64,000 nucleotides of DNA from Thalassolituus sp. UBA674 (GTDB lineage Bacteria; Pseudomonadota; Gammaproteobacteria; Pseudomonadales; Oceanobacteraceae): positions 34,180-98,179 of the forward strand of contig DBNK01000022.1 of assembly GCA_002298335.1 (NCBI GenBank), read 5' to 3'. The position numbers and the translations under genes were made by a program. Below are positions 42,212 through 50,453 of this stretch, one piece after another. Positions within the stretch are counted from its first letter, which is position 1. Every line of letters starts with the position of its first letter. The notes under the pieces are model-generated. The model was not told the DNA's origin and did not search any database. It saw only the letters and a list, made by a program, of their open reading frames with translations.

Positions 42212-42319
42212 TTCTCACCTCCTGAAAGGGGTCACTTTTAAAATTGGGGGCACAAATGGGGGCATAAATTAAAGGTATTGAATAACTATTCCAGTGAATA
42301 CGGCACATACATAGAACTA

Positions 42320-42343
42320 TTCGACGCTTGGTGCCGGCACCAT
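42320..42343. other. attR of the tRNA-Thr integrative element
   Basis: Second copy of the 24-base repeat (TTCGACGCTTGG + TGCCGGCACCAT), differing by one base from the tRNA copy at 35580-35603. Confidence 0.85.
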
Positions 42344-42353
42344 TATTCAGCAC

Positions 42354-42383
42354 AAAGGCCCGGGGATCGCTCCCCGGGCCTTT
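42354..42383 (+). terminator. original terminator of tRNA-Thr, displaced by the element; also ends the leftward gene
   Basis: Perfect 13-bp stem AAAGGCCCGGGGA/TCCCCGGGCCTTT with loop TCGC, 10 bases past attR. Before insertion it would have followed the tRNA. It also lies at the 3' end of the convergent MshEN gene. Confidence 0.8.
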
Positions 42384-42408
42384 GTCGTTTCTGGGTCATT
42401 ACCGTGCT

Positions 42409-42882
42409 TCAGAAATGCAGACTGACGCTCAGTTCATAGCCTTTCTTATCATCGGTACGGCCTACACTGTAGCGCCACTCTCCTTCTTCCGGCTGACCCC
42501 GGTACAGTGTCCAGGCAGCCGACAGCATGTCGCCAACATAGCTGTCGTTCTTTGCATAAGGGTTGGAAGGCGGCAGACGTCCATACTCAGGAAAATCGTC
42601 ACCACTCAGCGTGGACGTATACTGTACCGGCTCATAAGCATAGGAGAAGGATACGGGCGTCAGTAATGCGATACAGGTAGCGCAATTACGTAACCAACGT
42701 TGCTGATTCAGTGCACGGCGCAGGCCCGAATGGCTGATGGCACCCATAGCCACCAGAGCCTCACCCAGCTTGCAGTCATGCAGCTCCTGAAACGCCAATG
42801 CACGCTGGAGATCTTCCTGCGTGATGAGCTTTTTATTGATTAATATCTGACCAAGACGGTGCTGAGCAGGCGCCTGAGACAT
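42409..42882 (-). CDS. stand-alone MshEN (c-di-GMP-binding) domain membrane protein
   Basis: 157 residues. Positions 9-62 fit the MshEN/GspE-N repeat pattern RLGxxL...L...Lx...Q: RLGQILINKKLITQEDLQ and CKLGEALVAMGAISHSGLRR, each ending in a Leu-x-x-Gln. In MshE and relatives this fold binds cyclic di-GMP. Here it is not followed by an ATPase but by one hydrophobic segment (CATCIALLTPVSFSYAY) and a short tail with a beta-strand end (YELSVSLHF). It could be a c-di-GMP sensor or an adaptor for a secretion/pilus ATPase encoded elsewhere. Confidence 0.75.
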   Translation of the reverse strand: MSQAPAQHRLGQILINKKLITQEDLQRALAFQELHDCKLGEALVAMGAISHSGLRRALNQQRWLRNCATCIALLTPVSFSYAYEPVQYTSTLSGDDFPEYGRLPPSNPYAKNDSYVGDMLSAAWTLYRGQPEEGEWRYSVGRTDDKKGYELSVSLHF

Positions 42883-43049
42883 TGTTCCCTCTCCGGAAAA
42901 AACCTTGTCATCAGAACAATAGCAGTGACAGACGGTGTCTACTGTAAAGAATTGGTTATCATTTGTTCAGTGACGTTAAAGTCACGTAAATATTGGGAAA
43001 GGTGTGATTTTAAGGTGTGGTTTCTGGGGAATAAAAAAGCCGGGACGGT

Positions 43050-43206
43050 AAAAAAGTGGATGGTCTGAACATCCTGTTCAGACCACCACAGCACCCTATA
43101 CCATCCTGGTAGGAGAAACTCCCTGTAGCATCCTGCAGTTGAGATCATCCATGACTGCGAATCCTTCGCTCTTCCATGTCGGCCTCCTGGCCGGTTCATC
43201 CTTGGC
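43050..43206 (-). ncRNA. CsrB/RsmZ-type small RNA
   Basis: On the minus strand this otherwise empty gap carries about nine GGA motifs, most in the loops of short hairpins: GGCC-AGGA-GGCC, GCGAA-GGA-TTCGC, GCA-GGA-TGC, TACCA-GGA-TGGTA, and a final 11-bp stem TGGTCTGAACA/TGTTCAGACCA whose loop is GGA. The last is followed by TTTTTT and is the terminator. A promoter reads TTATCA (43240) - 17 bases - TATAAG (43217). GGA-loop hairpins are the binding sites of CsrA/RsmA, so this RNA should titrate that translational repressor. The remaining bases of the 555-bp gap show palindromes (for example TCAGATATTTCTGA) that may be activator sites. Confidence 0.85.
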
Positions 43207-43437
43207 AATCCCTTATAAACAAGATATCAAATCCTGATAAATCTGCTTCAGAAATATCTGACGCAATATGACAAGAATTTGCATTACAACAAAAATATTC
43301 TTTAATTACAGATAGTTACAAAAACATATCTTCTATTTTCAGCCGCGGCTGTCATGTTTTGCTGATATCGCTCACCCCGTTGTGAGATATATCGCACAAA
43401 AAAGCCAGAGATTTGCCACCCACTCTGAACAGGGTTT

Positions 43438-44130
43438 TTATTCACCACTTTTCATACGGTTATAAAGCTCCGAAAATCCTTGTGGATCGCACAGTTCGCC
43501 ATCATCCCGGAGAGCGGGATATGGCAGACCGCTGTCACGACACAAGCGCGCAATCGTTGGCTGACACCATTCAAACAGCAGGCGGTTATACCACTCTTCC
43601 GGCAGGCCGGATTCTTCATACATGCCTGCTTTCTCACGTTGAAAATGCGCTTCATTGAGAATAATGGCCGCGGCCACAGAGACGTTGAACGAATGCACCA
43701 TACCGCGCATGGGGATAATCAGGTGTTCATCCGCCATCTCCGAAGCCTCATCGCTGACCCCTTCTTTTTCTGTCCCCATCAGCAACGCAGTTGGCTGAGT
43801 GAAGTCGTAGTCGCGGTAGTCAATAGCGCGATCTGTGAGGTGGGCAGCCACAACGTTCATCCCCTGATCTTTCAGGTGCTGAATACCAGTGACAATATCC
43901 GGGTGGGTTTTCACTTCCAACCATTCGGCCGATCCCGCCGTCGAAGCTGTTTTAAGGCGGTAACGGTCACGCGGCCAGACGCAGTGTATTTCCGGAATGC
44001 CGACGGCATCACAGGTGCGGGCAATGGCCGACAGGTTGTGCGGTTTATAGACTTCATCCGTGATCACGGTAAGATCCGGCTGACGGCAATCCAGTGTCTG
44101 ACGGATGCGTTCGTAACGCTCAGGGGTCAT
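43438..44130 (-). CDS. trmH: tRNA (guanosine(18)-2'-O)-methyltransferase TrmH
   Basis: SPOUT-class enzyme that methylates the ribose of G18 in tRNA. 230 residues; motif 1 region VYKPHNLSAIARTCDAVG near 27 (conserved Asn and Arg), motif 2 ALLMGTEKEGVSD near 115 and motif 3 IPMRGMVHSFNVSVAAAIIL near 139, which forms the trefoil knot and SAM site. The C-terminal helix extension is as in TrmH of enterobacteria. It is divergent from cysZ. Confidence 0.94.
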   Translation of the reverse strand: MTPERYERIRQTLDCRQPDLTVITDEVYKPHNLSAIARTCDAVGIPEIHCVWPRDRYRLKTASTAGSAEWLEVKTHPDIVTGIQHLKDQGMNVVAAHLTDRAIDYRDYDFTQPTALLMGTEKEGVSDEASEMADEHLIIPMRGMVHSFNVSVAAAIILNEAHFQREKAGMYEESGLPEEWYNRLLFEWCQPTIARLCRDSGLPYPALRDDGELCDPQGFSELYNRMKSGE

Positions 44131-44197
44131 AATCGGCTCTGCTCAGCAAAAGGCTGGGATTGTATAAAACCCTTTTTCGCGATGCACGGGAGAATCC

Positions 44198-44947
44198 ATG
44201 CGCGGTAATCTGATGACAGGTATGCAGTATGTTGTCCGGGGCTTTCAGAGCCTGAACAAACCTGGGCTGAGACCCTATGTCGCTCTGCCTCTGCTGCTGA
44301 ATTTCATTGTCATGGGTACATTCAGTGTCTGGGGCATAATGCAGGTCGATGAATGGATCGGCATACTCAGAGACCTGCTGCCAGCCTGGCTGAGCTTTCT
44401 CTACTGGATACTCATGCCGCTGGCGGTGATTACCTTTGTTGTGGCTACCGCCTATTTTTTCAGTACGGTACTCATGATCATCGCTGCCCCTCTGAATGGA
44501 TTACTGGCAGAAAAAGTAGAAAAACAGCTCGGTGGCGTTATTCCGGATGAATCCCTGTGGAGCATGACCTGGCGTACACTGGGGCGCGAAATCACCAAGA
44601 TGATGTACTACCTGCCACGCTATCTGGGCATTTTCATTCTCGGCTTTATCCCGCTGCTGAATCTGCTGGCACCGGCTGTCTGGGTGCTGTTCGGTGGCTG
44701 GATGATGGCCGTGCAGTACGCCGATTATTCGTTTGATAACCACGCCCGGCCCTTCCGCGAGGTACGTGAGACCATGAGTGGCGACCTGCTGACGGTGATG
44801 GGCTTCGGTCTGCTGGTTTCGGTGTTGCTGACCATTCCGCTGGTGAACTGGTTTGTGATGCCTGCCGCAGTGATCGGTGCGACCCTGATGCGCATTGAGC
44901 GCTTACCGCTGCAGGGGCCGGCAGTTCCACCCTCCGGACACCGTTGA
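44198..44947 (+). CDS. cysZ: CysZ-like sulfate transporter (EI24 domain)
   Basis: Inner-membrane protein of 249 residues with long hydrophobic segments: ALPLLLNFIVMGTFSVWGI near 28, WILMPLAVITFVVATAYFFS near 70, LGIFILGFIPLLNLLAPAVW near 142 and LLVSVLLTIPLVNWFVMPAA near 207. The conserved SLNKPGLRPYVALPLL start and QYADYSFDNH segment near 174 identify the CysZ/EI24 family, which imports sulfate for cysteine synthesis. It ends 24 bases before the convergent phoR stop. Confidence 0.9.
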   Translation: MRGNLMTGMQYVVRGFQSLNKPGLRPYVALPLLLNFIVMGTFSVWGIMQVDEWIGILRDLLPAWLSFLYWILMPLAVITFVVATAYFFSTVLMIIAAPLNGLLAEKVEKQLGGVIPDESLWSMTWRTLGREITKMMYYLPRYLGIFILGFIPLLNLLAPAVWVLFGGWMMAVQYADYSFDNHARPFREVRETMSGDLLTVMGFGLLVSVLLTIPLVNWFVMPAAVIGATLMRIERLPLQGPAVPPSGHR

Positions 44948-44971
44948 GAAAACCGCTCCCGGGTTGAATCC

Positions 44972-46252
44972 TCAACCCCGGGAAAAACGCGCGGTAAAAG
45001 TACTGCCCTGGCCAATGCGGCTTTCCACCTGCAGTTCAGCGTCGTGACGCAGCAGCACGTGCTTAACAATGGCAAGCCCCAGGCCGGTGCCGCCGGTGTC
45101 TTTACTGCGGCTCGGGTCGGCGCGGTAAAAGCGTTCCGTCAGCCGCGGAATATGACGCTCGTCGATGCCGATGCCATTGTCTGTGACGCTGAGGCAGAGA
45201 GCATCGCCGTCCCTGTACCAACGGGCCTTAATACGCCCGCCCTCCTGCGTGTATTTCACCGCATTCACCACCAGATTAGTGAAGGCACTGCGCAGCTCAT
45301 GTTCGTAACCCGGCAGATGATTCTGCACATCAACCTCAAGCTGCAGATCATGACGGCCGCCTGACAGGGCCCGGGCTTCTTCAAGGATCAGCCTGAGCAT
45401 TGCCGGAACATTGATGTCATCGCGCCCCTGTGACGAGCCGGTTTCCAGCCGCGACAACACCAGCAGATCACGGATAATGGCCTCCATCCTCTGCCCCTGC
45501 TCCTGCATCCGTGCCAGCATCTTCTGTCCTGCCACCGGCAGGTCATCACTGAGCTCACCAAAGGTTTCCAGATAGCCGTTAATCACCGTCAGCGGTGTGC
45601 GCAGTTCGTGGCTGACGTTGGCAACGAAGTCTTTGCGCATCTGCTCCAGCAGGCGCAGCCGGGTCACATCATGCACGACGATCAGGCGATCGTTACGGCC
45701 GAACAGGGTGATGCTGAACTGCAGATACAGGTCGTTGCGGGCCTGCGCCTGCATCACCAGAGGTTCGTCGTATTCGCAACGCTCAAAGTAAGTAATGAAC
45801 TCGGGCGCACGGATCAGGTTGGTCAGCGGATGGTTAACGTCGGCCGGCGCCCGCAGGCCAAGATACTGTCCGGCGGCCCGGTTCCACCATTCGATGTTGC
45901 CGTGGCGGTCGACCATAATGACGCCGTCCTGCAGAGCCGCTGTGGAATCCTGAATACGGTCCAGCATCACCTGCAGACGGCGCTGACTTCTCTGGCTGCG
46001 TTGTGACAGCCGCTGGATCTGGTAATAGATATCGCCCCAGAGCCCGGAGCCGGGCAGAGGCTGGGTCGGATCCTGATGCACCATCCAGTGACGCAGACGG
46101 TAGGTCTGGATCATGGTGCGGGCGCTGATGCCGGAAGTAACCACAGCCAGCGGCAGGAAAGGAAACTGCGGCAGCCACCAGACGCCGCTGACACCCGCCA
46201 CTATCAGCAGCAGGGTCACCAGACGTTCCCGATGACGGTCGGGACGGATCAT
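44972..46252 (-). CDS. phoR: phosphate regulon sensor kinase PhoR
   Basis: Inner-membrane sensor kinase/phosphatase responding to Pst/PhoU state. 426 residues: N-terminal hydrophobic hairpin (LVTLLLIVAGVSGVWWLPQF near 11), PAS region (ALQDGVIMVDRHGNIEWWNR), HisKA VANVSHELRTPLTVINGYLE with the phospho-His near 205, and HATPase boxes NLVVNAVKYTQ, DNGIGID and GGTGLGLAIVKH. It lies 3 bases after phoB in the same direction. A second PhoR-like kinase is encoded at 34.1-35.4 kb. Confidence 0.95.
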   Translation of the reverse strand: MIRPDRHRERLVTLLLIVAGVSGVWWLPQFPFLPLAVVTSGISARTMIQTYRLRHWMVHQDPTQPLPGSGLWGDIYYQIQRLSQRSQRSQRRLQVMLDRIQDSTAALQDGVIMVDRHGNIEWWNRAAGQYLGLRAPADVNHPLTNLIRAPEFITYFERCEYDEPLVMQAQARNDLYLQFSITLFGRNDRLIVVHDVTRLRLLEQMRKDFVANVSHELRTPLTVINGYLETFGELSDDLPVAGQKMLARMQEQGQRMEAIIRDLLVLSRLETGSSQGRDDINVPAMLRLILEEARALSGGRHDLQLEVDVQNHLPGYEHELRSAFTNLVVNAVKYTQEGGRIKARWYRDGDALCLSVTDNGIGIDERHIPRLTERFYRADPSRSKDTGGTGLGLAIVKHVLLRHDAELQVESRIGQGSTFTARFSRG

Positions 46253-46255
46253 GGT

Positions 46256-46954
46256 TCAGGAGGCTTTGGTTGAGAACCGGTATCCTGTGCCACGCACTGT
46301 CTGAATCAGACTTTCGTGTGCAGTACCCAGCGCTTTGCGCAGACGGCGGATGTGCACATCAACGGTACGCTCTTCAACGTAGACGTTGCCACCCCAGACC
46401 TGATCCAGCAGCTGAGCGCGCGAATAGGCACGTTCCTGGTGGGTCATGAAGAACTGCAGCAGGCGGTATTCGGTCGGACCCACATCAATCGGGCTGCCGT
46501 CAGACATCACGCGGTGGCACACAGGATCGAGCACCAGGCCGTTCACTTCGATGGTTTCTTCCACACCCGGAGGCGTAGCGCGGCGCAGAACTGCTTTCAG
46601 GCGGGCCACCAGCTCACGCGGTGAGAACGGCTTGGTGATGTAATCATCCGCCCCGCTTTCCAGACCCTGAACCTTGTTTTCTTCTTCACCTTTGGCGGTC
46701 AGCATGATGATCGGCAGTTCGGCCGTGTTTTCATCACGCTTGAGGCGCCGGGCAAACTCCACACCGCTGGTGCCGGGCAGCATCCAGTCGAGGAGCAGCA
46801 TGTCCGGGCGCTGATCGATCACCATGGTGTGCGCATCCTGAGCGTTTGCGGCTTCCAGACACTGGTAACCGGCCATCTCCAGAGCCACCGCGATCATTTC
46901 ACGGATCGGCGCTTCATCATCGACAATCAGAACCTTTTTTCCTGCCATTGTCAT
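46256..46954 (-). CDS. phoB: phosphate regulon response regulator PhoB
   Basis: OmpR-family activator of the Pho regulon. The receiver domain has VLIVDDEAPIREM near 9 (acidic pocket), the phospho-Asp in MLLLDWMLPGTSG near 55 and the Lys in MLTAKGEEEN. The winged-helix output domain ends with EERTVDVHIRRLRKALG and VRGTGYRF. 232 residues. It is likely autoregulated through the Pho box 51-68 bases upstream. Targets visible in this window are pstS and the porin at 33.1 kb. Confidence 0.97.
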   Translation of the reverse strand: MTMAGKKVLIVDDEAPIREMIAVALEMAGYQCLEAANAQDAHTMVIDQRPDMLLLDWMLPGTSGVEFARRLKRDENTAELPIIMLTAKGEEENKVQGLESGADDYITKPFSPRELVARLKAVLRRATPPGVEETIEVNGLVLDPVCHRVMSDGSPIDVGPTEYRLLQFFMTHQERAYSRAQLLDQVWGGNVYVEERTVDVHIRRLRKALGTAHESLIQTVRGTGYRFSTKAS

Positions 46955-47004
46955 TCTCTGTCCATCTTGCGGGCATTATTTCAAGCGTATTACAACCTGA
47001 GATT

Positions 47005-47022
47005 GTTACAGAAATATTACCG
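47005..47022 (-). promoter_or_regulatory. Pho box upstream of phoB
   Basis: On the minus strand CGGTAAT-ATTT-CTGTAAC, the same spacing and nearly the same words as the pstS box. It predicts positive autoregulation of phoBR. Confidence 0.7.
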
Positions 47023-47039
47023 CAGAAAAATGAGCGGGG

Positions 47040-47894
47040 TTATCCGGCGATCATGCCTGCCAGGACGATCAGACCGACCCAGTGACTGAGCAGAAACGCC
47101 CGGAAACAGGCCTCCCGCCCACGTCCGCGGGCCATATGAACCAGCCAGCCGGAAAACAGCGCCGCCACAACCAGAGACAGGATATACAGGTTTCCGAGGG
47201 CAAAGCTGTCCGCTGCCAACAGCAGGAACACAAACGCCATGATGTGCAGCAGGCTGATGATCAGCAGATCAGCCTTACCGAACAGGATGGCGGTCGATTT
47301 CACCCCGATACGCAGATCGTCATCGCGGTCTACCATGGCATAAAAGGTATCGTAGGCCACGGTCCAGCACAGATTCGCGGCATACAGCAGCCAGAGCGCT
47401 GGCGGCAGTTCTCCGGCTTCAGCGGCAAATGCCATGGGAATGCTCCAGGAGAAGGCGGCACCCAGAAACAGCTGCGGCATGTGGGTATAACGCTTCATGA
47501 AAGGGTATACCGCCGCCAGCAGTAAACCACCGACCGAGAGCAGAACCGTAAGCTGATTGGTGAAGAGCACCAGCACAAACGCCAGCAGGCACATCAGGGC
47601 AAACCCTGTCAGGGCCGCTTTCGGGGTAATGGCACCACTGGCAAGAGGCCTCTGGGCCGTGCGTTTCACATGGCCATCGACCTTACGGTCGGCGAAGTCA
47701 TTGATCACACACCCGGCGGAGCGCATCAGTACCACACCCAGAGTGAAAATAATCAGGTTCTTCCAGCCCGGAAAGCCATCCGCCGCCAGCCACAGCGCCC
47801 AGTATGTCGGCCACAGCAAGAGATAGTAGCCAACCGGCTTATCCAGACGGGTCAGGGCAATCCAGCTCTGCAGCTGAGAATTCACAGATGACAT
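47040..47894 (-). CDS. ubiA: 4-hydroxybenzoate octaprenyltransferase
   Basis: Integral membrane prenyltransferase of ubiquinone synthesis, attaching the polyprenyl chain to 4-hydroxybenzoate. 284 residues, eight or nine hydrophobic helices. The two catalytic Asp-rich motifs are clear: NDFADRKVDGHVKRT near 65 and YDTFYAMVDRDDDLRIGVKS near 185. The N-terminal RLDKPVGYYLLLWPTYWALW is characteristic. It shares one base with the end of ubiC, so the two are coupled. Confidence 0.97.
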   Translation of the reverse strand: MSSVNSQLQSWIALTRLDKPVGYYLLLWPTYWALWLAADGFPGWKNLIIFTLGVVLMRSAGCVINDFADRKVDGHVKRTAQRPLASGAITPKAALTGFALMCLLAFVLVLFTNQLTVLLSVGGLLLAAVYPFMKRYTHMPQLFLGAAFSWSIPMAFAAEAGELPPALWLLYAANLCWTVAYDTFYAMVDRDDDLRIGVKSTAILFGKADLLIISLLHIMAFVFLLLAADSFALGNLYILSLVVAALFSGWLVHMARGRGREACFRAFLLSHWVGLIVLAGMIAG

Positions 47895-48445
47895 CAGGCG
47901 CCTCCGGCCAGCTCTGGCAGACGGTTACTGAAGGCTTCGGACACCATCAGTGGTCTGCCATAAATACGGAAGACCGAACGCCGGCTCCAGCTCAGATTCA
48001 GATCATTATCCGCACAGCGCGCAGCGCGGACCGGCGAGCGCTGCAGATCCGGGCGGGTAAACAGGTAAGCGCCCAGAGAACGGTTACCCAGACTGCGCAG
48101 GGGACGGGCACGGCTGTTGAGAGTGCTGACAGGTACTGCCGTGCGCGCATAGACAACAGGTTCAGCGTCCAGCAGAAGAATAACCTCGCGGAACCATACC
48201 GGCTCGTGCGGGCCAATCCCCAGCTCAGAACGCTCAGGAGCCGTTGCCGGGCCAACGGCCTCGCGCAACAGCCGCACACTGAACCGACCTGCATCCAGGG
48301 CAACCAGACGCGCCGTCAGTGACCCCTGATCAAACAACCAGTCGCGCCAGAAGCGGCTGACATGAAACGCCGGGACTCCGGAGCGGCCGGACCAGGCAGG
48401 CGTATGAGGATGAATCAGAGGAGCAATGGAATGGGGCAGCTTCAT
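47894..48445 (-). CDS. ubiC: chorismate lyase
   Basis: Removes pyruvate from chorismate to give 4-hydroxybenzoate, the substrate of the UbiA encoded next. 183 residues; family landmarks include the N-terminal WLFDQGSLTARL, VWFREVILLLDAEPVVYART near 83 (substrate pocket with conserved Arg and Glu) and LGAYLFTRPDLQRSPV near 123. It is soluble. The gene starts at ATG 48445 and is divergent from the rubredoxin gene. Confidence 0.94.
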   Translation of the reverse strand: MKLPHSIAPLIHPHTPAWSGRSGVPAFHVSRFWRDWLFDQGSLTARLVALDAGRFSVRLLREAVGPATAPERSELGIGPHEPVWFREVILLLDAEPVVYARTAVPVSTLNSRARPLRSLGNRSLGAYLFTRPDLQRSPVRAARCADNDLNLSWSRRSVFRIYGRPLMVSEAFSNRLPELAGGA

Positions 48446-48578
48446 GGCCGGGAGAATGCGCTAATTCAGGCAGACAGGCAAGCTGTGTCCGCCATTAGTG
48501 CCCATCAGCATTGATTTTCACAGCCCGGATGAGTAGTGTACCGGCTTCTGAGAATTTAGAGATATAAGGTTGCTTGTA

Positions 48579-48743
48579 ATGAGAAAATGGCAATGCGTAG
48601 TCTGCGGCTGGATTTACGATGAAGCCGAAGGGGCTCCTGAAGAAGGTGTTGCACCCGGTACTGCATGGGATGACGTACCTGAAGACTTCATCTGTCCGGA
48701 TTGCGGAGTCGGTAAAGAAGATTTTGAGATGGTCGAAATCTGA
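48579..48743 (+). CDS. rubA: rubredoxin
   Basis: Fifty-four-residue Fe(Cys)4 electron carrier. Both knuckles are present: CVVCGWIYDEAEG near residue 6 and CPDCGVGKEDFE near 39. Spacing and length are typical of aerobic bacterial rubredoxins of the AlkG2/RubA type. ATG 48579 follows AAGG. It is followed 86 bases later by its reductase. The pair can feed electrons to alkane or other non-heme oxygenases, but a single rubredoxin plus reductase here, as in pseudomonads, does not prove alkane use. Confidence 0.96.
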   Translation: MRKWQCVVCGWIYDEAEGAPEEGVAPGTAWDDVPEDFICPDCGVGKEDFEMVEI

Positions 48744-48829
48744 TCCTCCTGCCACCGGTTCCCGGTGGCAACCTCCCTGTATATACTTTCCGATTCATTT
48801 CCTCCGGATTTCTGCGGAATACTGCTGCT

Positions 48830-49987
48830 ATGACTCAATCAAACGACCCGATTATCATCATTGGTACCGGTCTCGCCGGCTACAACCTCGCTAAAGAACT
48901 GCGCAAGCTGGACAAAGAAACCCCGATCACCATGATCACGGCAGACGATGGACGTAATTACTCCAAGCCTATGCTGTCGACCGGTTTCGGTAAGAACAAG
49001 ACTGCCGACGAACTGGCGATGTCTTCCGCTGCTGATATGGCGGCCCAGCTGAACCTGACCATCCGCACGCACACCCATGTGACTGCACTGCGCCCGGATG
49101 CCCACGAAATTGATCTGGGCCCTGAGACTCTGAGCTACTCCAAACTGGTTCTCGCCTGGGGTGCAGAAGCCATCCGCGTGCCGGTAGAAGGCGACGCACA
49201 GGACATCGTCCACTCCGTGAACGACCTGACCGATTACGGCCATTTCCGTATCGCCGCAGAAGGCCACAAACGCGCCCTCATCATGGGTGCCGGTCTGATC
49301 GGCTGTGAATTTGCCAACGACATGAGCAACGGTGGCTATGACGTGACCGTCGTCGCCCCGTGTGAACGCATCTTCCCGACCCTGCTGCCACCAGAAGCTG
49401 CCGCTGCCGTTCAGGTCGGTCTGGAAAGCCTCGGGGTGAAATTCCACCTGGGCCCTTATGTCAGCAAACTGGAACGTCAGGGTGATTCTGCTGTCGCAAC
49501 CCTGAGTGATGGCACTGTGGTTGAAACTGACGTCGTCGTCTCTGCCATCGGTCTGCGCCCGCGCGTGGAAATGGCAGCCGCCGCCGGTCTCGCCGTTAAC
49601 CGCGGTATCGTTACCAACCGTCTGCTGGAAACCAGTGCTGCGGATGTGTACGCCCTGGGTGACTGTGCTGAAGTGGAAGGCCATGTACTGCTGTACGTTC
49701 TGCCGCTGATGGCGTCTGCCCGCGCCCTGGCCAAAACCCTGACTGGCAACCCGGAAATGGTCAGCTATGGTGTCATGCCTGTGACCGTAAAAACCCCGGT
49801 AACCCCTGTGGTGGTTGCACCTCCGGCGGTCGGAGCAGAAGGCGAATGGACTGTTGATGGTGAAGGCCTGGATATCCAGGCTGAATTCCGCAACAAAGCC
49901 AATGAATTGCTCGGTTATGCTTTGACCGGAGCAAAAGTAGTGAATAAAGTAGCACTCAACAAAGAATTGCCGGCCATCCTCGGTTGA
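48830..49987 (+). CDS. rubB: rubredoxin-NAD(+) reductase
   Basis: FAD enzyme passing electrons from NADH to rubredoxin. 385 residues; FAD-binding IIIIGTGLAGYNLAKEL at the N terminus, NAD-binding RALIMGAGLIGCEFANDM near 149 and the second FAD motif ADVYALGDCAEVEG near 271. The C-terminal domain (about residues 320-385) matches rubredoxin reductases. It is next to rubA and upstream of hup, from which it is separated by 41 bases. Confidence 0.94.
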   Translation: MTQSNDPIIIIGTGLAGYNLAKELRKLDKETPITMITADDGRNYSKPMLSTGFGKNKTADELAMSSAADMAAQLNLTIRTHTHVTALRPDAHEIDLGPETLSYSKLVLAWGAEAIRVPVEGDAQDIVHSVNDLTDYGHFRIAAEGHKRALIMGAGLIGCEFANDMSNGGYDVTVVAPCERIFPTLLPPEAAAAVQVGLESLGVKFHLGPYVSKLERQGDSAVATLSDGTVVETDVVVSAIGLRPRVEMAAAAGLAVNRGIVTNRLLETSAADVYALGDCAEVEGHVLLYVLPLMASARALAKTLTGNPEMVSYGVMPVTVKTPVTPVVVAPPAVGAEGEWTVDGEGLDIQAEFRNKANELLGYALTGAKVVNKVALNKELPAILG

Positions 49988-50028
49988 TTCTCTGTAAACA
50001 TACTAACAATAGATGAAAGGATAGAAAC

Positions 50029-50301
50029 ATGCGCAAACCTGAACTGGCTGCGGCCATTGCAGAACAAGCTGATCTGAGCAAAGAAAAAGCAGCAGAAGTT
50101 ATCACTGCATTCACCGACCAGATTGCCAAAGCTCTGAGCGAAGGTGATTCTGTTTCCCTGATCGGCTTCGGTACCTTCGAAGTACGTGACCGTGCCGAAC
50201 GTCAGGGTAAAAACCCTCAGACCGGTGAGCCAATCACCATTGCTGCAGCCAAAGTGCCTGCCTTCAAGCCAGGCAAAGCGCTGAAAGAATCAGTTCAGTA
50301 A
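50029..50301 (+). CDS. hup: DNA-binding protein HU
   Basis: Ninety-residue nucleoid protein. The dimer-forming helices (KPELAAAIAEQADLSKEKAA) precede the DNA-binding beta-arm with GFGTFEVRDRAERQGKNPQT near 47, where the conserved Arg and Gly-Lys-Asn-Pro lie, ending in VPAFKPGKALKE. ATG 50029 follows GAAAGGA. It bends DNA non-specifically. A terminator follows. Confidence 0.97.
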   Translation: MRKPELAAAIAEQADLSKEKAAEVITAFTDQIAKALSEGDSVSLIGFGTFEVRDRAERQGKNPQTGEPITIAAAKVPAFKPGKALKESVQ

Positions 50302-50323
50302 GACGGACGTCCTTTCTGTTAAG

Positions 50324-50349
50324 AGCCCTGCTTTGTCAGGGCTTTTTTT
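50324..50349 (+). terminator. Rho-independent terminator after hup
   Basis: AGCCCTG/CAGGGCT stem with a 6-base loop and a T-run of seven (50343-50349). Confidence 0.88.
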
Positions 50350-50453
50350 ATGGAGAGTCAAAACCAGCAGAATGTCCCAACACACGGGTCTCAGCTGTTA
50401 TCATTTCCTGCAATGCATACTCTGCGCTTCTGAAGGTACCGGGGTTTACACCT

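Noticed and set aside
42939..43208. 89-residue minus-strand open frame
   Set aside because: It coincides with the GGA-hairpin RNA and its promoter and terminator; no coding features.
48579..49987. Evidence for alkane degradation
   Set aside because: Rubredoxin and reductase alone are widespread in non-alkane users; no alkane monooxygenase is in the window.
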